NCBI GenBank assembly: GCA_014904845.1
Contig: MU119240.1
Coordinates: 62,001-126,000, forward strand
Source of the DNA: Acephala macrosclerotiorum
Taxonomy: Eukaryota > Ascomycota > Leotiomycetes > Helotiales > Mollisiaceae
Direction of reading: 5' to 3'
DNA: 64,000 bases
Shown piece by piece: positions 45,808-58,139 of the stretch. The notes beneath the pieces were generated by a model. That model worked only from the letters and a program-made list of their open reading frames with translations. It was not told where the DNA came from and ran no database searches. Both the position numbers and the translations under genes were made by a program. Positions within the stretch are counted from its first letter, which is position 1; each line of letters opens with the position of its first letter.

Positions 45808-48249
45808 ATGTTACCTTCAGAAGAGGATGTCAAGAATTTCCTTTCCTTCGCCTCAGACGCCGGCGAAGGAAAGGCGTTCATGTTTCTAGAGGTACGCTCC
45901 TCTTGCGCTCTGGTTGAGCCAGCATTGCTGACATGTAGAAGGGTGCAGATACCTTAGCTGAAGCCGTCGCACAATTCTACGAAAATCCCAATAAATACTC
46001 GCACAGTCCAGGCCCCAGCACATCCATTACGTCTAATAATCCCTACGCGGCAGCAGTCAATGGCAAGGAGACCAAAGAGACCAAAGAGACCATGGAGGCC
46101 AAGCCCGCCAAGATGCAAGTACAGCACGATCCTCCACCTTACGCCCCGCCTCAGCAGATCAATGCACCGCGGCATCGACATCATACCAATGCCGTCGTTC
46201 AAGCTGGGAATATCCGTGCTCGGGACGAACAAGAAATGCAGAACCTCTTACAAAGCGTCCAACTGGCATACCGCATCTACAATAGTGACATTGAACCGGA
46301 ACACGAGTCAGACTACTATTGTAATTGTGCTATTCATCGATATAAGAGGAGGAAAATGAATCGTCTTGGCGTGCAAGAAATGTGGTCTAAAGCAGTCATG
46401 TATCCAGGTAAGCATCATTGAGATATCAACTATTGTAGGGCGCTTACTAACTCCTGTTCTCCCATCCGTTTAGGAGAGAAATTTTATCACGACTGCTACC
46501 AAGCAACCTTCTTCAGCAATAACCCTTACCGATTCCGCGTCATTTCTCCGTACGGTTATAATGTATCCTCATACTATGGAGTTTCATCACCTAGCCCAGG
46601 CAACTACACTGCATCCGTCCAGCAGACTATACAATTGAACAACTCCCTCAATAGGGAAGCACAAGCTGCCATCGACGCCAAGGAGCCAACCTTCAACATT
46701 TGGGGAGTCGATCAGCTCGGTGCTTCAATGTCGAACATGACCCTCGATAGTACCTCATCAAGCAAAACTGACGAGAAAGGGCGACCAATCGAAAAGCCGT
46801 CTGATAGCGGGCCCATTAGTTACAACGGGGAAGGCTCGAAGCCATCTAAGTTTGCGGGCTTGAAGAAGGCTCTCGCAATCAAGTCGCCAGAAGAAAAGGC
46901 AGCCATCAAGACGGAAAAGATGAGTGCTTGGGCAAGAGAGTTGCGAAATGCGATACTCGAAGAAGAGAATGGTAGGTGGCCGGACCAGGAGTGGCGACAG
47001 ATTGTTGCGACCTACCAGGAAAAAGTCGGCATGACTCGAAAGATAGCCGACCTTCGAGCACGCTTTCCCACTCAATACCTTCATCTTTTGCGAGCAGGAT
47101 ACTTTGAGCCGATCCCAATAGCTTGGGCAAATCTAGCCTCTAACCCTCTCAAGTTTAGTATTGAAGCAGCCTCTGGATGGAGAGGCATCACTCCAGCTTG
47201 GCGGGGGTATGAGGATACTGCCGAGGAGCGCTTGTATTGGGTTTTGAATCATAGAGAGGGAAGTGTGGGATCAAGGATGAAACCAGATATTATTTCTGCC
47301 ATGGATATGGCACGTGCAAGGATGGCATCTGCTGTTGAGCCTCCTCCCGAATACTTCTCTCCCAACGATACCTGCCATCTTCAACATACCTCCGAGGGCT
47401 ACTCGAAACAGGTCATGCCACCACCTTTCAGACCCTTTGATGCTCCCGAGGTCTCAACAGATGATACCATGATCCTGTTGGACGTGTCTGGATCGATGGA
47501 CTTTGATCCTGTTCGTCCAAACTACAATCAGTACTTGATAACTGGTTATCAAAGATCTACACAACCGAAGAATAAAGGTAGGCAAGGACATTAGGAAACA
47601 TGATGCATCCACGAAGCACTCTCGAATTGTCCAATTACTTACTGACCTTTTCATGATAGACGTGGCCAAGGCAATCATCCGTCGCTTCACCGATGCAATG
47701 GCGAACCACGACCACAATTTCTCAGGCTACCAACTCACCACTTTCTCTAGTCAGGCCAACTATATCGGTGTCGTCAACCACCGAAACCTCGATTCAATGT
47801 GGAGGAACGTCAAACTCGGAGGCGGCACCCGCGTAATGACAGGCTGGCAAAAAGTCAAAGACCTTCACTTCCAAAAGCACTCAGAATCAGCAACCCACCA
47901 CCCCGTCTACGGATGGCAAGCCGGTCCTCAAACTCCCATGTTGAGATTACTTCTCTTGCTCGACGGCGAAGCCACAGACATGGATGAATTCGAACTCGAA
48001 CTCCTCGGGCTCTCTTGGGTACATGTGACGATATTCTTGATTGGTGTTGATGGATGTCCACATCATCATCGCCACGCGAACGAGTTACAGAGAATTAGCG
48101 AGGTCAATCATCATGTCTCTTTTGTTGATGCGCAAGGCAATACGCCGGAGCGATTTGTTACTCATGAGCTGCTGAAGCGGCATTTGGGATATCAGATCTC
48201 GATGGCTGAGTTTGAGGAGATGGAACAACCTCCGCCCTATTCAGAGTGA
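45808..48249 (+). CDS. UBA-like / von Willebrand A domain protein
   Basis: Four exons: 45808-45891, 45939-46407, 46474-47577 and 47660-48249, for 748 aa; all junctions keep frame. The N-terminus (MLPSEEDVKNFLSFASDAGE, FLEKGADTLAEAVAQFYENP) is a UBA-like three-helix module. A Pro-rich PPPYAPP linker and a middle domain with paired cysteines (DYYCNCAIHRYKRRKMNRLG) follow. Then comes a helical Lys/Glu-rich region, and a C-terminal A domain with an intact MIDAS (MILLDVSGSMDFD at about 516-528; LGGGTRVMTGW; LLLLLDGEATDMDE). It ends PPPYSE, a PPxY motif that could bind a WW-domain ubiquitin ligase. There is no signal peptide, so it is cytosolic. A ubiquitin-linked adaptor role is inferred from UBA-like plus PPxY. 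Confidence 0.87.
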
Positions 48250-48897
48250 AGGACGATGCCCACTACCCGGGGCAGAGTGTCGGAATAGTGCTACGATGTC
48301 CCTACCCCTCAGTACACGAAGTTGTTCTTCGCAAGTTGAGCCATGGAATTCTGCCTCCTGGTCTGGATGTCGGTTTTTTTGGAGGTTTCACTTGATGGCG
48401 AGGTGGTCGCCGACAGGTTTCGGACATGCTTCACAATATCCTGTATGATTTCATGTACAATATCTATATCTTGCTTGCTTATAGTGTCTTTGGAATGATA
48501 CCCGTTGTTTCCTCACATCTCTGAATATCACCACCGAGTGACATCCTCCCATCCCGAACCAAACTCTCAATCCAATGATGTCATTCCCAATTCAATACAA
48601 CCCTACGGTTTATCGACAAAGCTAGGCCCTGGAGAGAACCCAGGAAACGGATGCCGGCTCACCTAAATTGGTGAACACCCCTTTTCGGCCTCGGTTCAAT
48701 AGTCTCACATGAATTTAACAGATGAACCCCACTTAAACCAATGCGGCGCAGCAAACACAATACATAACAAGCAGCATACCTGCCATACTTCAAGGGTCTT
48801 CCCCCCTTTCTCTTCCGCATCCTTCTTCTTCGAATTAAAGAACTTCAACAGTAATTCCAACGCGCGATAACAACGCTCTCCAATTCTTCCATTCAAG
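48250..48897. other. intergenic
   Basis: No gene supported. The right end is the promoter and leader of the small surface protein. Confidence 0.5.
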
Positions 48898-49455
48898 ATG
48901 AAGTTCACTACCGCATCCCTTGCCCTGTGCCTAGCACTCACGAGCACCGCTCAAGAAACTTCTTTGAACGTGTAAGTCCCACCACCCCCTCAACCGGTCC
49001 TCAAACGCCACCACCTAATCCCCCTTCTCAGCGCACAAATAATCTCCGCCTACGTCGTAGGAACAACCCTCACTATCCCTGCTGCAGAATCTACCTCCCT
49101 CGCTTCCGCCATAATCAGCGTAGCCCAAACCTTCTACGACAGTCCCGCCGCCACCTCTCTTAACTCCGCCATCCTATCCGCTGCTCCGTCTGCCTCATCT
49201 GCTAGCTTCGCTGCGAGCGGAATCCCGTACGGATTGGTGTATACGCAGAGTTGGTATACGAAGAGTGTTCCGACTGCATTGCAGAGTGTTATGTTGGCGC
49301 AGTTTTCGGCGCTGAATAGTGTGCAGGAGAAGATTTTGGGGACACCGACGAGTACAAGTGCGAGTAAGAGTACAAATGCGGCGGCGATGAGGACTGCTGC
49401 GCCGGTTATGTTGGGTGCTATGGGGATTCTTGGGGGTGCTATGGTAGCTATGTGA
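48898..49455 (+). CDS. small GPI-anchored-type surface protein, 165 aa
   Basis: Exon 1 is 48898-48971, the intron 48972-49031 (GTAAGT...CAG) and exon 2 49032-49455. A signal peptide MKFTTASLALCLALTSTAQ leads to a mature domain (ISAYVVGTTLTIPAAESTSL, SIPYGLVYTQSWYTKSVPTA-like text). It is followed by a Ser/Thr stretch, an asparagine-bearing omega region (KSTNAAAMRTAAP) and a hydrophobic tail (MLGAMGILGGAMVAM). That is the usual pattern for a GPI signal. There are no cysteines in the mature part. The protein is probably linked to the plasma membrane or wall. Function is unknown. Confidence 0.8.
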
Positions 49456-50959
49456 GGTGTTGGCTGGGTTTAAAGGAGGCGAAACGAATTCGATGTTTTG
49501 GGTGAGGACGGAAGCTACTCGTGAATTAGGACTAACGTAATGTTCGTGTTGGAGTCGAAGTATTTTTGGCAGCGCAAGTCCTCGTTTGTCTTGAGTGGTT
49601 GAGTGCGAGATTCCCTCCGAGAGCTGGCCATTCGAAGCAGTCGGATAATGGTTGCAAGTCTCTTATACCAATTGTCTCGTCTTCCAGTCCCAACCTTCAT
49701 TGTCATCGGAATTTCGTACCTCGCTGGATCGTCTCGTGCCGGGCCTTTTGTCCTATATCCGAGTCGTAGGCGGCTTCAAAGAGTCGTTGATAGAGTGGGC
49801 CGTCCATCCGTTGTGCCACTTCCATTCATGCTTCTGATCCTCTGCCATTATCCATGTCTTTAGGTATGCTGAATTCGATCCTTCCATGTTCGCGTCCTAA
49901 CTACCCTCCGACAGCCCACCCTCTCAAGACCAGAGGTGTGCCTCGATTCAAGATGAGACAGCTCTGCAATACCCTTCACGTTCAGATCAGCCATCTTGAT
50001 GTTCAACCCATACGTGAGTAATGGGAAAGGTAGAGAGACAGTGGGAGAAAAGCATTGGCATGAAGAAAGATAGAAAAGCACCACCATCAATACTCATCCG
50101 TAGTTGTCTGCATATCCAGGCTCAAGTACTCAGTGCGCCAAAGGCTCGTGTTATTCGATACGAGGGGTACCTAATTCTCGAAGACCATATAAGGAGGACG
50201 GTGTGCTCTCTACTTCGTAGGCTCTGCATTTTTGAGCTGCATCACTGTGGGCTAGGAAGACCGACAACACGAGCCCAGACGCCAACTCCGAACCTATGTC
50301 GTGTCGTGTTCTGAGCATATAGAATTCACGGATTCGTGGCTTGAGGCCAAAAGGCTCCAGGCCCCATAATAATTTCTTGGCGTGTCAGCCCCGCGTCCGC
50401 TCCTTTCCCTTCTTCTTCCGCGGTGCGACCTCGCCTCCATTCCTTCCATCATATTATCCTCCATACCAGGTTGTTTCCCCATCCTCACCGGTATTCCACA
50501 CAGAAAGCGAGCTTGAACTTAAACGGTGGCACCGAACATCCCAGCTATGTCTGCGGATATGTTAGAAAGCAATACCAACGACTTTGGTCGTTCCTCTACT
50601 TTGGCTACATCTGCCGCTTCGACAAGACCTCCACATTCTTCCCGTTGTCTCAAAGTATCTACCTTATGGCGAGTAAGACCTGCAGTTCACATATCTATTC
50701 TAATACTTTATGTAAGTCTCTCGCTAGATGAAGCAAACAATTCGAAGCTTGTGCACGCCACAAAGCCAATTAAAAGTCGAGGCCTCAGCTGCGGTACCAC
50801 CTCGAGACCAAAAGCCTCCAGGCTAGAAGCCTTTAGACTCCGCCGAGCCGCCTTGTTGTTTGTCTTATCCGCATTTCACCGACTCCATCTTCCGTTTTTC
50901 GAGACTGACTGATCATCCACGATAGCATTGCGCAATTCTACACCACCTTGAATTGAAGG
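49456..50959. other. intergenic, 1.5 kb
   Basis: Only short overlapping ORFs. I see no family, repeat or RNA gene. Confidence 0.5.
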
Positions 50960-53447
50960 ATGGCATGGCAACAAAACGCTTCTTGGACCCCACTCCGAGC
51001 TGACGATCTTGCCGACCAAGGGCTACAGCTAGATCATGACTATCCACGAGGAACTTTCGCCAGTCATAGACAGCAATGGGAGGCGGAGGTAGAGGAGGAG
51101 CCTTACGAGATGCGAGACTTCGGCGGGTAAGCTACAAGTGACTCATTCGATTCTCCTAGATAGAAATAACCTCAAATTCAATACAGATCACATCGACTAC
51201 TTCTCGAAGCTGAAGGAGACGCATTCAAAGATCTCCACTCTAATCAACATAGCCATAATTGCACTACTTCCGCAAAGAAGTGGAGGCTCACTGGATGGAA
51301 AGTTGGCGTCTTAGCCTGTGCTGCAGTTGCCGGTATGGTCTGCTTTCTCAATATTGGCCTGACAGTGTGGGCCATCCATAACCACCAAGTAAAGGATGAG
51401 CTGTCTTATCTCTTCACTGGAAGTTGCACAGAAGTCGCGAGTATCAGCTTGTGGATACATTTGGCAATCAATGCCATGGGCACGTTGTTGCTGAGCGCAA
51501 GTAATTGTGAGTTTTTCCAAACTTGGGAAACCTTGCTTTTGGAACAAAATATTCCGCAGGCTGACACTACTTTAGATACTATGCAAGTCATAAGCAGTCC
51601 AACCAGGAAAGATATTGACATCGCGCACAAGAAATCCCAGTGGCTGGATATAGGAGTGCCTAGCGTACGAAATCTCTCAAGCCTCCCCGTAGGTCGAGTG
51701 TTCATGTGGATGATTCTGGCTCTAAGTTCAATCCCATTACATCTAATGTAAGTCATGATTGCACTCAAGTTCTTTGAGCATTTCAAAGCAGAAGAAACGC
51801 ATAATTCCACCTCCACCTTGTCGGATCTGCTGTGGGACATGCACAACTTTCTTCAGCGCCTGCGAAGAACGAGTGGCACTTCTTTTGGCTGACCTCTTAG
51901 GTATAACACTGCGGTATTCTCATCCCTTGCAGCAAATAACTACAATTACATTATTGCCACTGAGTCTTTCCTCAATTCTACTCCGGTCTACAACGGGACA
52001 ACCAAAGACGTCGAGGTGACTGCGGGGATAATCAGCATCATGAACCAAGAAGCAATAGCTGGTTCACTAGTGAGGTATGAGCCTCTGGAGTGTCAGACTG
52101 CGTATGGTGAAGCATTCGTGAGCAGATTTCGAAATGTCGTACTGATCACCACCGATAAAAATGCAACCAACAACGTACTGGGTGGTGGACTTGCTAGCAT
52201 ACGTAACTCTGACGGTTTCAACGCTGCACCCTACTCGTGGATCTGTGGCGACGGATACACCACCAGTCCTTGGTCAACGACAATCAATCACACTCTCTAC
52301 GGAACAGAACGTACAAAATCTACCGCGGCAAACTTTACAGAAACAGATGGCTGGAAACTCTTTGGCCACCGGATCGGCTATTGCATGGTAGAGGAAGTAG
52401 TGGAGCATTGAGGTCTCAGCTTCAGCTTGCCAATTATGATTACTGTCATCACTGCAAATGTGTTGAAGTTTTCGGTAATGCCTTTGACGGTATGGAAGTT
52501 GAGCAATCGTCCTTTGGTGACCATCGGTGACGCCGCTGCATCATTTCTCGAAGTCCCAGATATCACCACCATCAATCAATGCCTCAGTTCGAAGGGAGAC
52601 ATGGCGAGAGGTGACTGGCCGTGCTATGGCGCCAAGTTATGGACACCCAAGAGGCAATTCTGGTTCAAAGCAGCAAGTGGCACTCGCTGGCACACTTGCA
52701 ACTTACTGTATGTTGCCTTCCACTATATCGAATTTCTAGCTAACGGGCTCTAGGTGTATTATCTGTATCCTGATCGGGATACCGATGCTCGTACAAGGTC
52801 TCTACAGTATTGGGACTTTCAATTTGAAGACAATCTACCAGATGGGCTATGGAACCATCAATCCGAAATCACTACTGAACGCTACCTTCCCAGGACTTCT
52901 TAATACCGTTATTGTTGCAAACCTGCCGCAAGCGATCTTATCGTTCCTCTTTATGACTTACAATGGCCTTTTCTCATGTGTGGTTGGTGGAGACGAATGG
53001 AGTCGCTTTGCACACTTTCGAAAACCTTTGAGAGTAACTGCTCCCGTTGGGCAACAGCGCTCGACATAGTATCTTTCGCTCCCGTATACCTATGCCATAG
53101 TAAGCTTAGCTTGTCTACCGCTCAACCGAAGCTAACCCATTCAGCCGCTTCTCATCATCTCTGGTATCCTCCATTGGCTCATGTCGCAATCAGTATTTCT
53201 GGCATTGGTAAATGTGTACGATGATGTTGGCGAGTACAACAAAGAGCTATCGGTCGATACCGTTGGTTTCTCACGTATCGCCACCTTGATTTGTCTCATT
53301 GTTGGATCGATTGCCATTCTTGGAGGTTTCATAAATGGATTCCGGAAATATCCTGCTGGTATTCCAGTTGTTGGAGCTGTAGTGCTGCAATCAGTGCTGC
53401 ATGCCATCCTCCACAGAATGACCTTTCTGCTTACCTTCAACCTGTAA
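50960..53447 (+). pseudogene. DUF6536-family multipass membrane protein, two premature stops
   Basis: The start MAWQQNASWTPLRADDLADQ lies at 50960. Introns: 51127-51186; one starting GTGAGT at about 51507; 51748-51900; one at about 52710-52753; and one after about 53099. Spliced text includes LTGWKVGVLACAAVAGMVCF, SISLWIHLAINAMGTLLLSA, RKDIDIAHKKSQWLDIGVPS, FSSLAANNYNYIIATESFLN, WTPKRQFWFKAASGTRWHTC and PLLISGILHWLMSQSVFLAL, the signature series of the fungal DUF6536 family. TGA at 52409-52411 interrupts MVEEVVEH and GLSFSLPIMITVI. TAG at 53067-53069 interrupts PVGQQRST and YLSLPYTYAI. The rest is in good order, so inactivation is recent, or these are base-call errors. The family's function is unknown. 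Confidence 0.65.
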
Positions 53448-54900
53448 AGTGGGGAGTTGTTGGGCAAGGTGAGGAAGTTGGGCATTGTAGCTTCACGAGC
53501 TTTGAGGTTACTGAACCTGTTGATGGACAGATGTATGCTGGACAAAAGTTGAAGGAAATTTGATGACCATGTTTCAGCAAGGTACAACTTATTGAACTTT
53601 TATGAGGAGCTAATGCCCCATGAACGTTAGTTGTCCTTGATATACGAGAGCACAAATTAAATTTGCAAAAATATTTGATACTTTGATGAGCTCAAGAGTT
53701 TCCAAGGGCTTTGTTCTCTTCCCAAGAATAAGCAAGTGCTAAGGACTTTGAAGGAGGCTAAAGTTTTAGGGGTGTCACGTGAAACCACTCGCTTAAAGGC
53801 GGGTTAGATCGATTCTCCTTCTTCTTCTCAACAATCTAGTCCTTCCAGCTTCTTCATAAGCCAGTTGATCTTTTGGATATTGTAATCAGCTTTCAAATCA
53901 CTTTCAACTCTCTTGATTTCTAGTTGACGTGCCCTGCATTTACTTTTCATTCGCGAGAGACGATGGGCCTTGAAAGAATGACATTCAAGTATACTAGGAA
54001 AGTTTGATCAATGGTAAAGCGGACAAACCAGTAAGAGGTGGTGCTTTCTCTTTCAAGGGCCAAGCAGCCAAGGGAAAGTAGAGTATAGTGAATGACATGA
54101 AAACGAGAGCTGACTCATTCAAAAGACGGTTCTAGCACTCACTGTTTTCTAGACATAAATATCGCGGCAAGTTCCGAGACAGAGAACTTCAGACGAAGAA
54201 GCTTCTCCCAAAGCAACACCGGCATACGTAGTGGAAGATGTTGCCGTGGCTTCTCTTTGCCTGCAAGCTTCCGTGGTCAAGGTGTGCTTCACCTTTCTAT
54301 TATAAACGGTACACTTTGGGGAGTTATATTCCGTTGTTTTAAATAAAGACTGAGATCAATAGGATGGCTAGGAATGTTATCAAGTTTAGTTTTCACTATC
54401 AACTTCTTTTAGGTTCAACTTTTCCGTTGTCCAGAAGGTGGTTTGGATAACACTAAAATCATTTGTTTCTTAGGCGGTAGATTGGCCAAATGAGAGACAG
54501 AAAGGTGGCTCTGAGCAAAAGCGAAATTAAAGTCAAAGCGACAAAGTGCATAATACTATCAGGCTTCAGAATGAGGATAGTTTCTGTGGCCAGTCCATAC
54601 TCAACTAATAAATATCAGGTCTGTGGCTATTAATTCACTCTATTAACCTAAATTTTGCCTGGATTCCCTGATAGGCCTACTGAAGCACTCGACAACTTGC
54701 AAGCAGATATCTACCACAAATGACAACAATTCCAAGTTTGAGAGTAAAAAGTGCTCCTTCTATCCTTGGAACATAGACCGGAAAGGAGCATGTGATTGAA
54801 ATTTCGAGCGAGCGAGCTAGGGGCGTGACAAAGAGGACTAGTCGGGATCACCAGGCTAAATAAAAAACATGTTTTCACTTCTTCGTCTTCTCCTTTGTGT
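53448..54900. other. ORF-poor region
   Basis: No protein gene supported. A TATA-like TATTATAAACGG at 54298-54309 resembles the promoter modules further right. Confidence 0.45.
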
Positions 54901-54950
54901 TCATGACATAGTTAACGGCTTGAGGAGAAAAGGAGGAGTATAGTGGGGGT

Positions 54951-55114
54951 TTTATACTGCCCGCATACGTCTTAAAACTTGACTTGTAACCTACTTTACC
55001 CCTTTTTTTCCTCTTTCACTCGAACTAATTGGCTATTCACCCTCTCGAATATTCGCAGAGAATACTTGCTTCTCGCAGCTTTTGCATTACGACCTTCTTT
55101 TATTAGTATATAAA
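54951..55114. promoter_or_regulatory. outward-facing TATA pair, module A
   Basis: Minus-strand GCAGTATAAA (54951-54960) and plus-strand AGTATATAAACGG (TATA at 55107-55114) face away from each other about 150 bases apart. No long ORF follows on either side. Confidence 0.4.
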
Positions 55115-55845
55115 CGGACCACGTCCACCCCGAATCCCAAACCAAACCTAAGCTCTTCAAGCTCCTCGAGCTCTCCCGTGCGTGCGGACAGTCCACATAC
55201 GTCCCTCCTCAGACAACGAAAGTCAAAGAATCCTTTCTTGGTTTCTGCGATCAATGCGGGGTTAATCCTCCAGGCACAAGCATGCCGAGCTACCTTTTAA
55301 TTTTACAGATGGAAACATAGTATACATGACAACAATTTCGATGTGACAGCAAACATGAATAATCCTTAAGCGACGTGCTAGATCGGACGAAGAACCAAGA
55401 TGAAAGAAAGCTACCAGGATCAAAAACAGCTGGGACTGGCGGAAGTAATAGCATTAGTAACACCGACAAGCTTCCAACGTAAGCATCCACAGTCTATTGT
55501 AGAGGAATTATTCGTCTTATGAGATGAGGAGGCGAGAGAGGTGCGTTTTTTTACCTCGTCTCTGCTTTCCCAAGTCGAGTCATGCTCGCATTCAAGTCTC
55601 TCACTTAAGTCAGTTGTCAGCCGTCGCGCAAATAGCACTTTTCTGCGTGACCCCTCCTTGACGTCAAGGCCTCCTCTACTAGGGATCATAAAGGCAGCAT
55701 CTCCAGCTTGAGAAACAACCAAGAAGTCGCAACTAGAAGAGGAGGTTATCTATAGACCTTGTATTGTCTCAGACCACGATATTCGCTGTCCCGCCATCCA
55801 ACTTTGTCCCTTAATGCGCACTGAGGCTACCAAATACAGATTTGG

Positions 55846-56049
55846 TCAGACAATATTTTCTTGAGATTGTATGTGTAGAGATAATACAGTTGATAACGAC
55901 TTCAAAGATAACAACGAGAACGTATGTTCCATCTGGCCCTCCAGAATGTGCGCGCTCAGAAAAGGGACAAAGGAACAGGTACGAGCACTAGTCGGGGTGA
56001 AATAGCGCTCGTGGACCTTTCTATCTCCTTGAGGCAGTATTGTCTGCAT
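55846..56049 (-). CDS. possible small protein, 67 aa, from module B
   Basis: ATG at 56049 lies about 80 bases downstream of the minus-strand TATA box at 56128-56133. The ORF (MQTILPQGDRKVHERYF) ends at 55846. It resembles no family I know and has no signal peptide. Position after a good TATA box is the only support. Confidence 0.2.
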   Translation of the reverse strand: MQTILPQGDRKVHERYFTPTSARTCSFVPFLSAHILEGQMEHTFSLLSLKSLSTVLSLHIQSQENIV

Positions 56050-56127
56050 CCACCCACGTCGGGTTGCACCAATTCGTTATTGTGTTGGAGTTGAGTAGTT
56101 TGACGAGAAGAAGACGAGAGGGGCACG

Positions 56128-56280
56128 TTTTATAGCCCGGCTTATCCTCCGACTCAGCGCCAGTTCTACCTATGTGTTTCTGTCTCGTTCACTTGGTCAA
56201 TTCACTTCTATTCTTATCTACTAATTTTGACTCCTCGAGTTTTCAAATTCTGGTCTGAACGCATCTTTGAGGGTATATAA
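56128..56280. promoter_or_regulatory. outward-facing TATA pair, module B
   Basis: Minus-strand GGGCTATAAAACG (TATAAA at 56128-56133) and plus-strand GGGTATATAA (56271-56280), about 140 bases apart. Confidence 0.45.
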
Positions 56281-56572
56281 GTAACATCCACAGCTTCAAA
56301 CACAACCATACCCCAATCTCAAAGGATACCAAGTCACAAGCTTCTCTCGCCTTATCCCGTTTTTGTCGCAGACTATGGTATACTGAGCCTTGTTTACATG
56401 TTTACGCTTGCAATAGATGCGCAGCTAGAATGCCGGACATGGGCCTATCCTGGCAGTACAACTACAGAACTTGGAATTAGACACTCTGTAATTGACAACA
56501 GTCTAACAATTGACCACAAGAGACAGTTATATAGTTGGACTCAAGACTTGAGTTAAACAAAGAGCGTAATTA

Positions 56573-56701
56573 TCACGTCTCCACACACCTCTTGACTCCC
56601 GCCATGAGCGTGGAAGTTGGTGCGGATGGTGTTTCATCTGAAGACACCGTGTTCGTAAGTGCCAGTCCATTCTTAAGGCCAGCGCGGTAGCCTTTGCTCA
56701 T
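56573..56701 (-). CDS. possible 42-aa peptide from module C
   Basis: ATG at 56701 lies 34 bases after the minus-strand TATA box (56735-56740); the ORF starts MSKGYRAGLKNG and stops at 56573. Length and TATA spacing equal those of the 57963-58091 ORF, but the peptide sequences are not obviously similar. Confidence 0.2.
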   Translation of the reverse strand: MSKGYRAGLKNGLALTNTVSSDETPSAPTSTLMAGVKRCVET

Positions 56702-56734
56702 TGTTGAGAAGAAGGAGAGGAGAAGTGAGGGGTG

Positions 56735-56895
56735 TTTATACTCTCTTCCTCCCTACCACTGGTTGATTTATCGGTTGCTTGAACTTGAATTTAACCCCGA
56801 CCCTTTAAAGCGTTTCCTTCGACTACCTTTTTCACCTCTGCTAGTTGAGTCGCGCTTCGCGTCGTCAAGATTTCCTTCTTTCAAAGGGTATATAA
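56735..56895. promoter_or_regulatory. outward-facing TATA pair, module C
   Basis: Minus-strand AGAGTATAAACACC (TATAAA at 56735-56740) and plus-strand GGGTATATAATAAA (56887-56900), about 150 bases apart. Confidence 0.45.
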
Positions 56896-57370
56896 TAAAT
56901 AAGACACTACCCTCTCCAATAGCAACTCAATGATAAGAACACTATCAACGTCCTCCTCAGGCTGGAGGAGGAGGATAACCAATCCGTTGTCCGGGGTACT
57001 TGGGTACATCGAAAGGTATCAAACAACTTGAAGAAGAGCTTGCATTTAAGCCAGAGACCATTGGTCATACTACTATTGAAAAGTTCAGCTAAACAACTCC
57101 TGAGAAATGTTGCGGAGGATTGGATAGTAGTTCACAACAACTTCAAACCTTGACAGCAAAACCACACCGTCCGTCCCTTTGATCTATCCTCAAGGGCAAC
57201 AAACTCAAACTACGAAATACGCATCGATATAGGCACATTATCAAGTGAAAGATCAAGCTTCGAACGGGGGACACGCGAACTTGGTCGAAGACTCTCCTTC
57301 TCCACATTCAGAACATATCCAGCTCATCAAGCTCCAGCTAACTTGATTGAAGAGAGAAAGAATGGGAGGG

Positions 57371-57573
57371 AGTGAGGTATTTACACCCTTCCCCTTTCCT
57401 CCTCATACTCTCTCGTCTCTGTGCCTCTTACTTCAACTTGAAGCTTGAAGTTTGGAGCTTGAGTTAGAAAGGGCATTCACTAGCTTAAACTCACTCGAGA
57501 CAGCACTCGCACTTGACTTACTTCTCGCCTTAACCCTCCCTTCTCCCACCACCTCCTCAAGGGGTATATAAAC
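57371..57573. promoter_or_regulatory. outward-facing TATA pair, module D
   Basis: Strong plus-strand GGGGTATATAAACACC (TATA at 57565-57573) and a weak minus-strand TGTAAATACC (57376-57386). Between them lies a palindromic CTTCAACTTGAAGCTTGAAG. Confidence 0.4.
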
Positions 57574-57962
57574 ACCTTCACTAACCCCTCTACCAACCTC
57601 ACCGCCTTGAAGTTGATACACCAGCACATCCCTACTCCAGCGTGTTCTTTGGCGATGATGGCTGCGTATCCTATTAGGGAAGGAAGGCATTGTTTTCGCC
57701 GTACTGTGGGGAGTTGTGTTCGTTTGTCAGATGCGAATTTATTTATTTAGTTGTTGGCTGGATTTGGGGGAGGGATGGTGCGTGATTGACAGCGACTTAA
57801 AAGCCGATAGCGGTTTTGAAAATTCATAGCGAGGGTGTGTAACATTTGAAGTTCGGATGAAAGGGATTGGTAGGAGTGGCACTCGTCTTTTTTTGTCCAT
57901 CCCTGCTTATATCAACCACTGTCAACAAACTCACCATTTCTCCCTCCCATATACTGCCTGCT

Positions 57963-58091
57963 TCAGACTGAGAATGCGATCTTATAACAACTTTGGCTCT
58001 GATCCTTGGGAGCCAGCCACAAAGGGTGGTACCAGTCAGTACGAAGCAGGACGGGGCGACGCTCACATGGGGAATGCAGCAGCGACGGCAT
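57963..58091 (-). CDS. possible 42-aa peptide from module E
   Basis: ATG at 58091 lies 35 bases after the minus-strand TATA box at 58126-58133; the ORF begins MPSLLHSPCERRPVLL and stops at 57963. No family recognised. Confidence 0.2.
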   Translation of the reverse strand: MPSLLHSPCERRPVLLRTDWYHPLWLAPKDQSQSCYKIAFSV

Positions 58092-58125
58092 GGTTTGTTG
58101 CCTGTGGTTAATGGAGGAAGAGGTG

Positions 58126-58133
58126 TTTATATA
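58126..58133 (-). promoter_or_regulatory. TATA box, module E
   Basis: GAGTATATAAACACC on the minus strand, nearly identical to the plus-strand box of module D and the minus-strand box of module C. No matching plus-strand box was seen. Confidence 0.45.
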
Positions 58134-58139
58134 CTCGAG

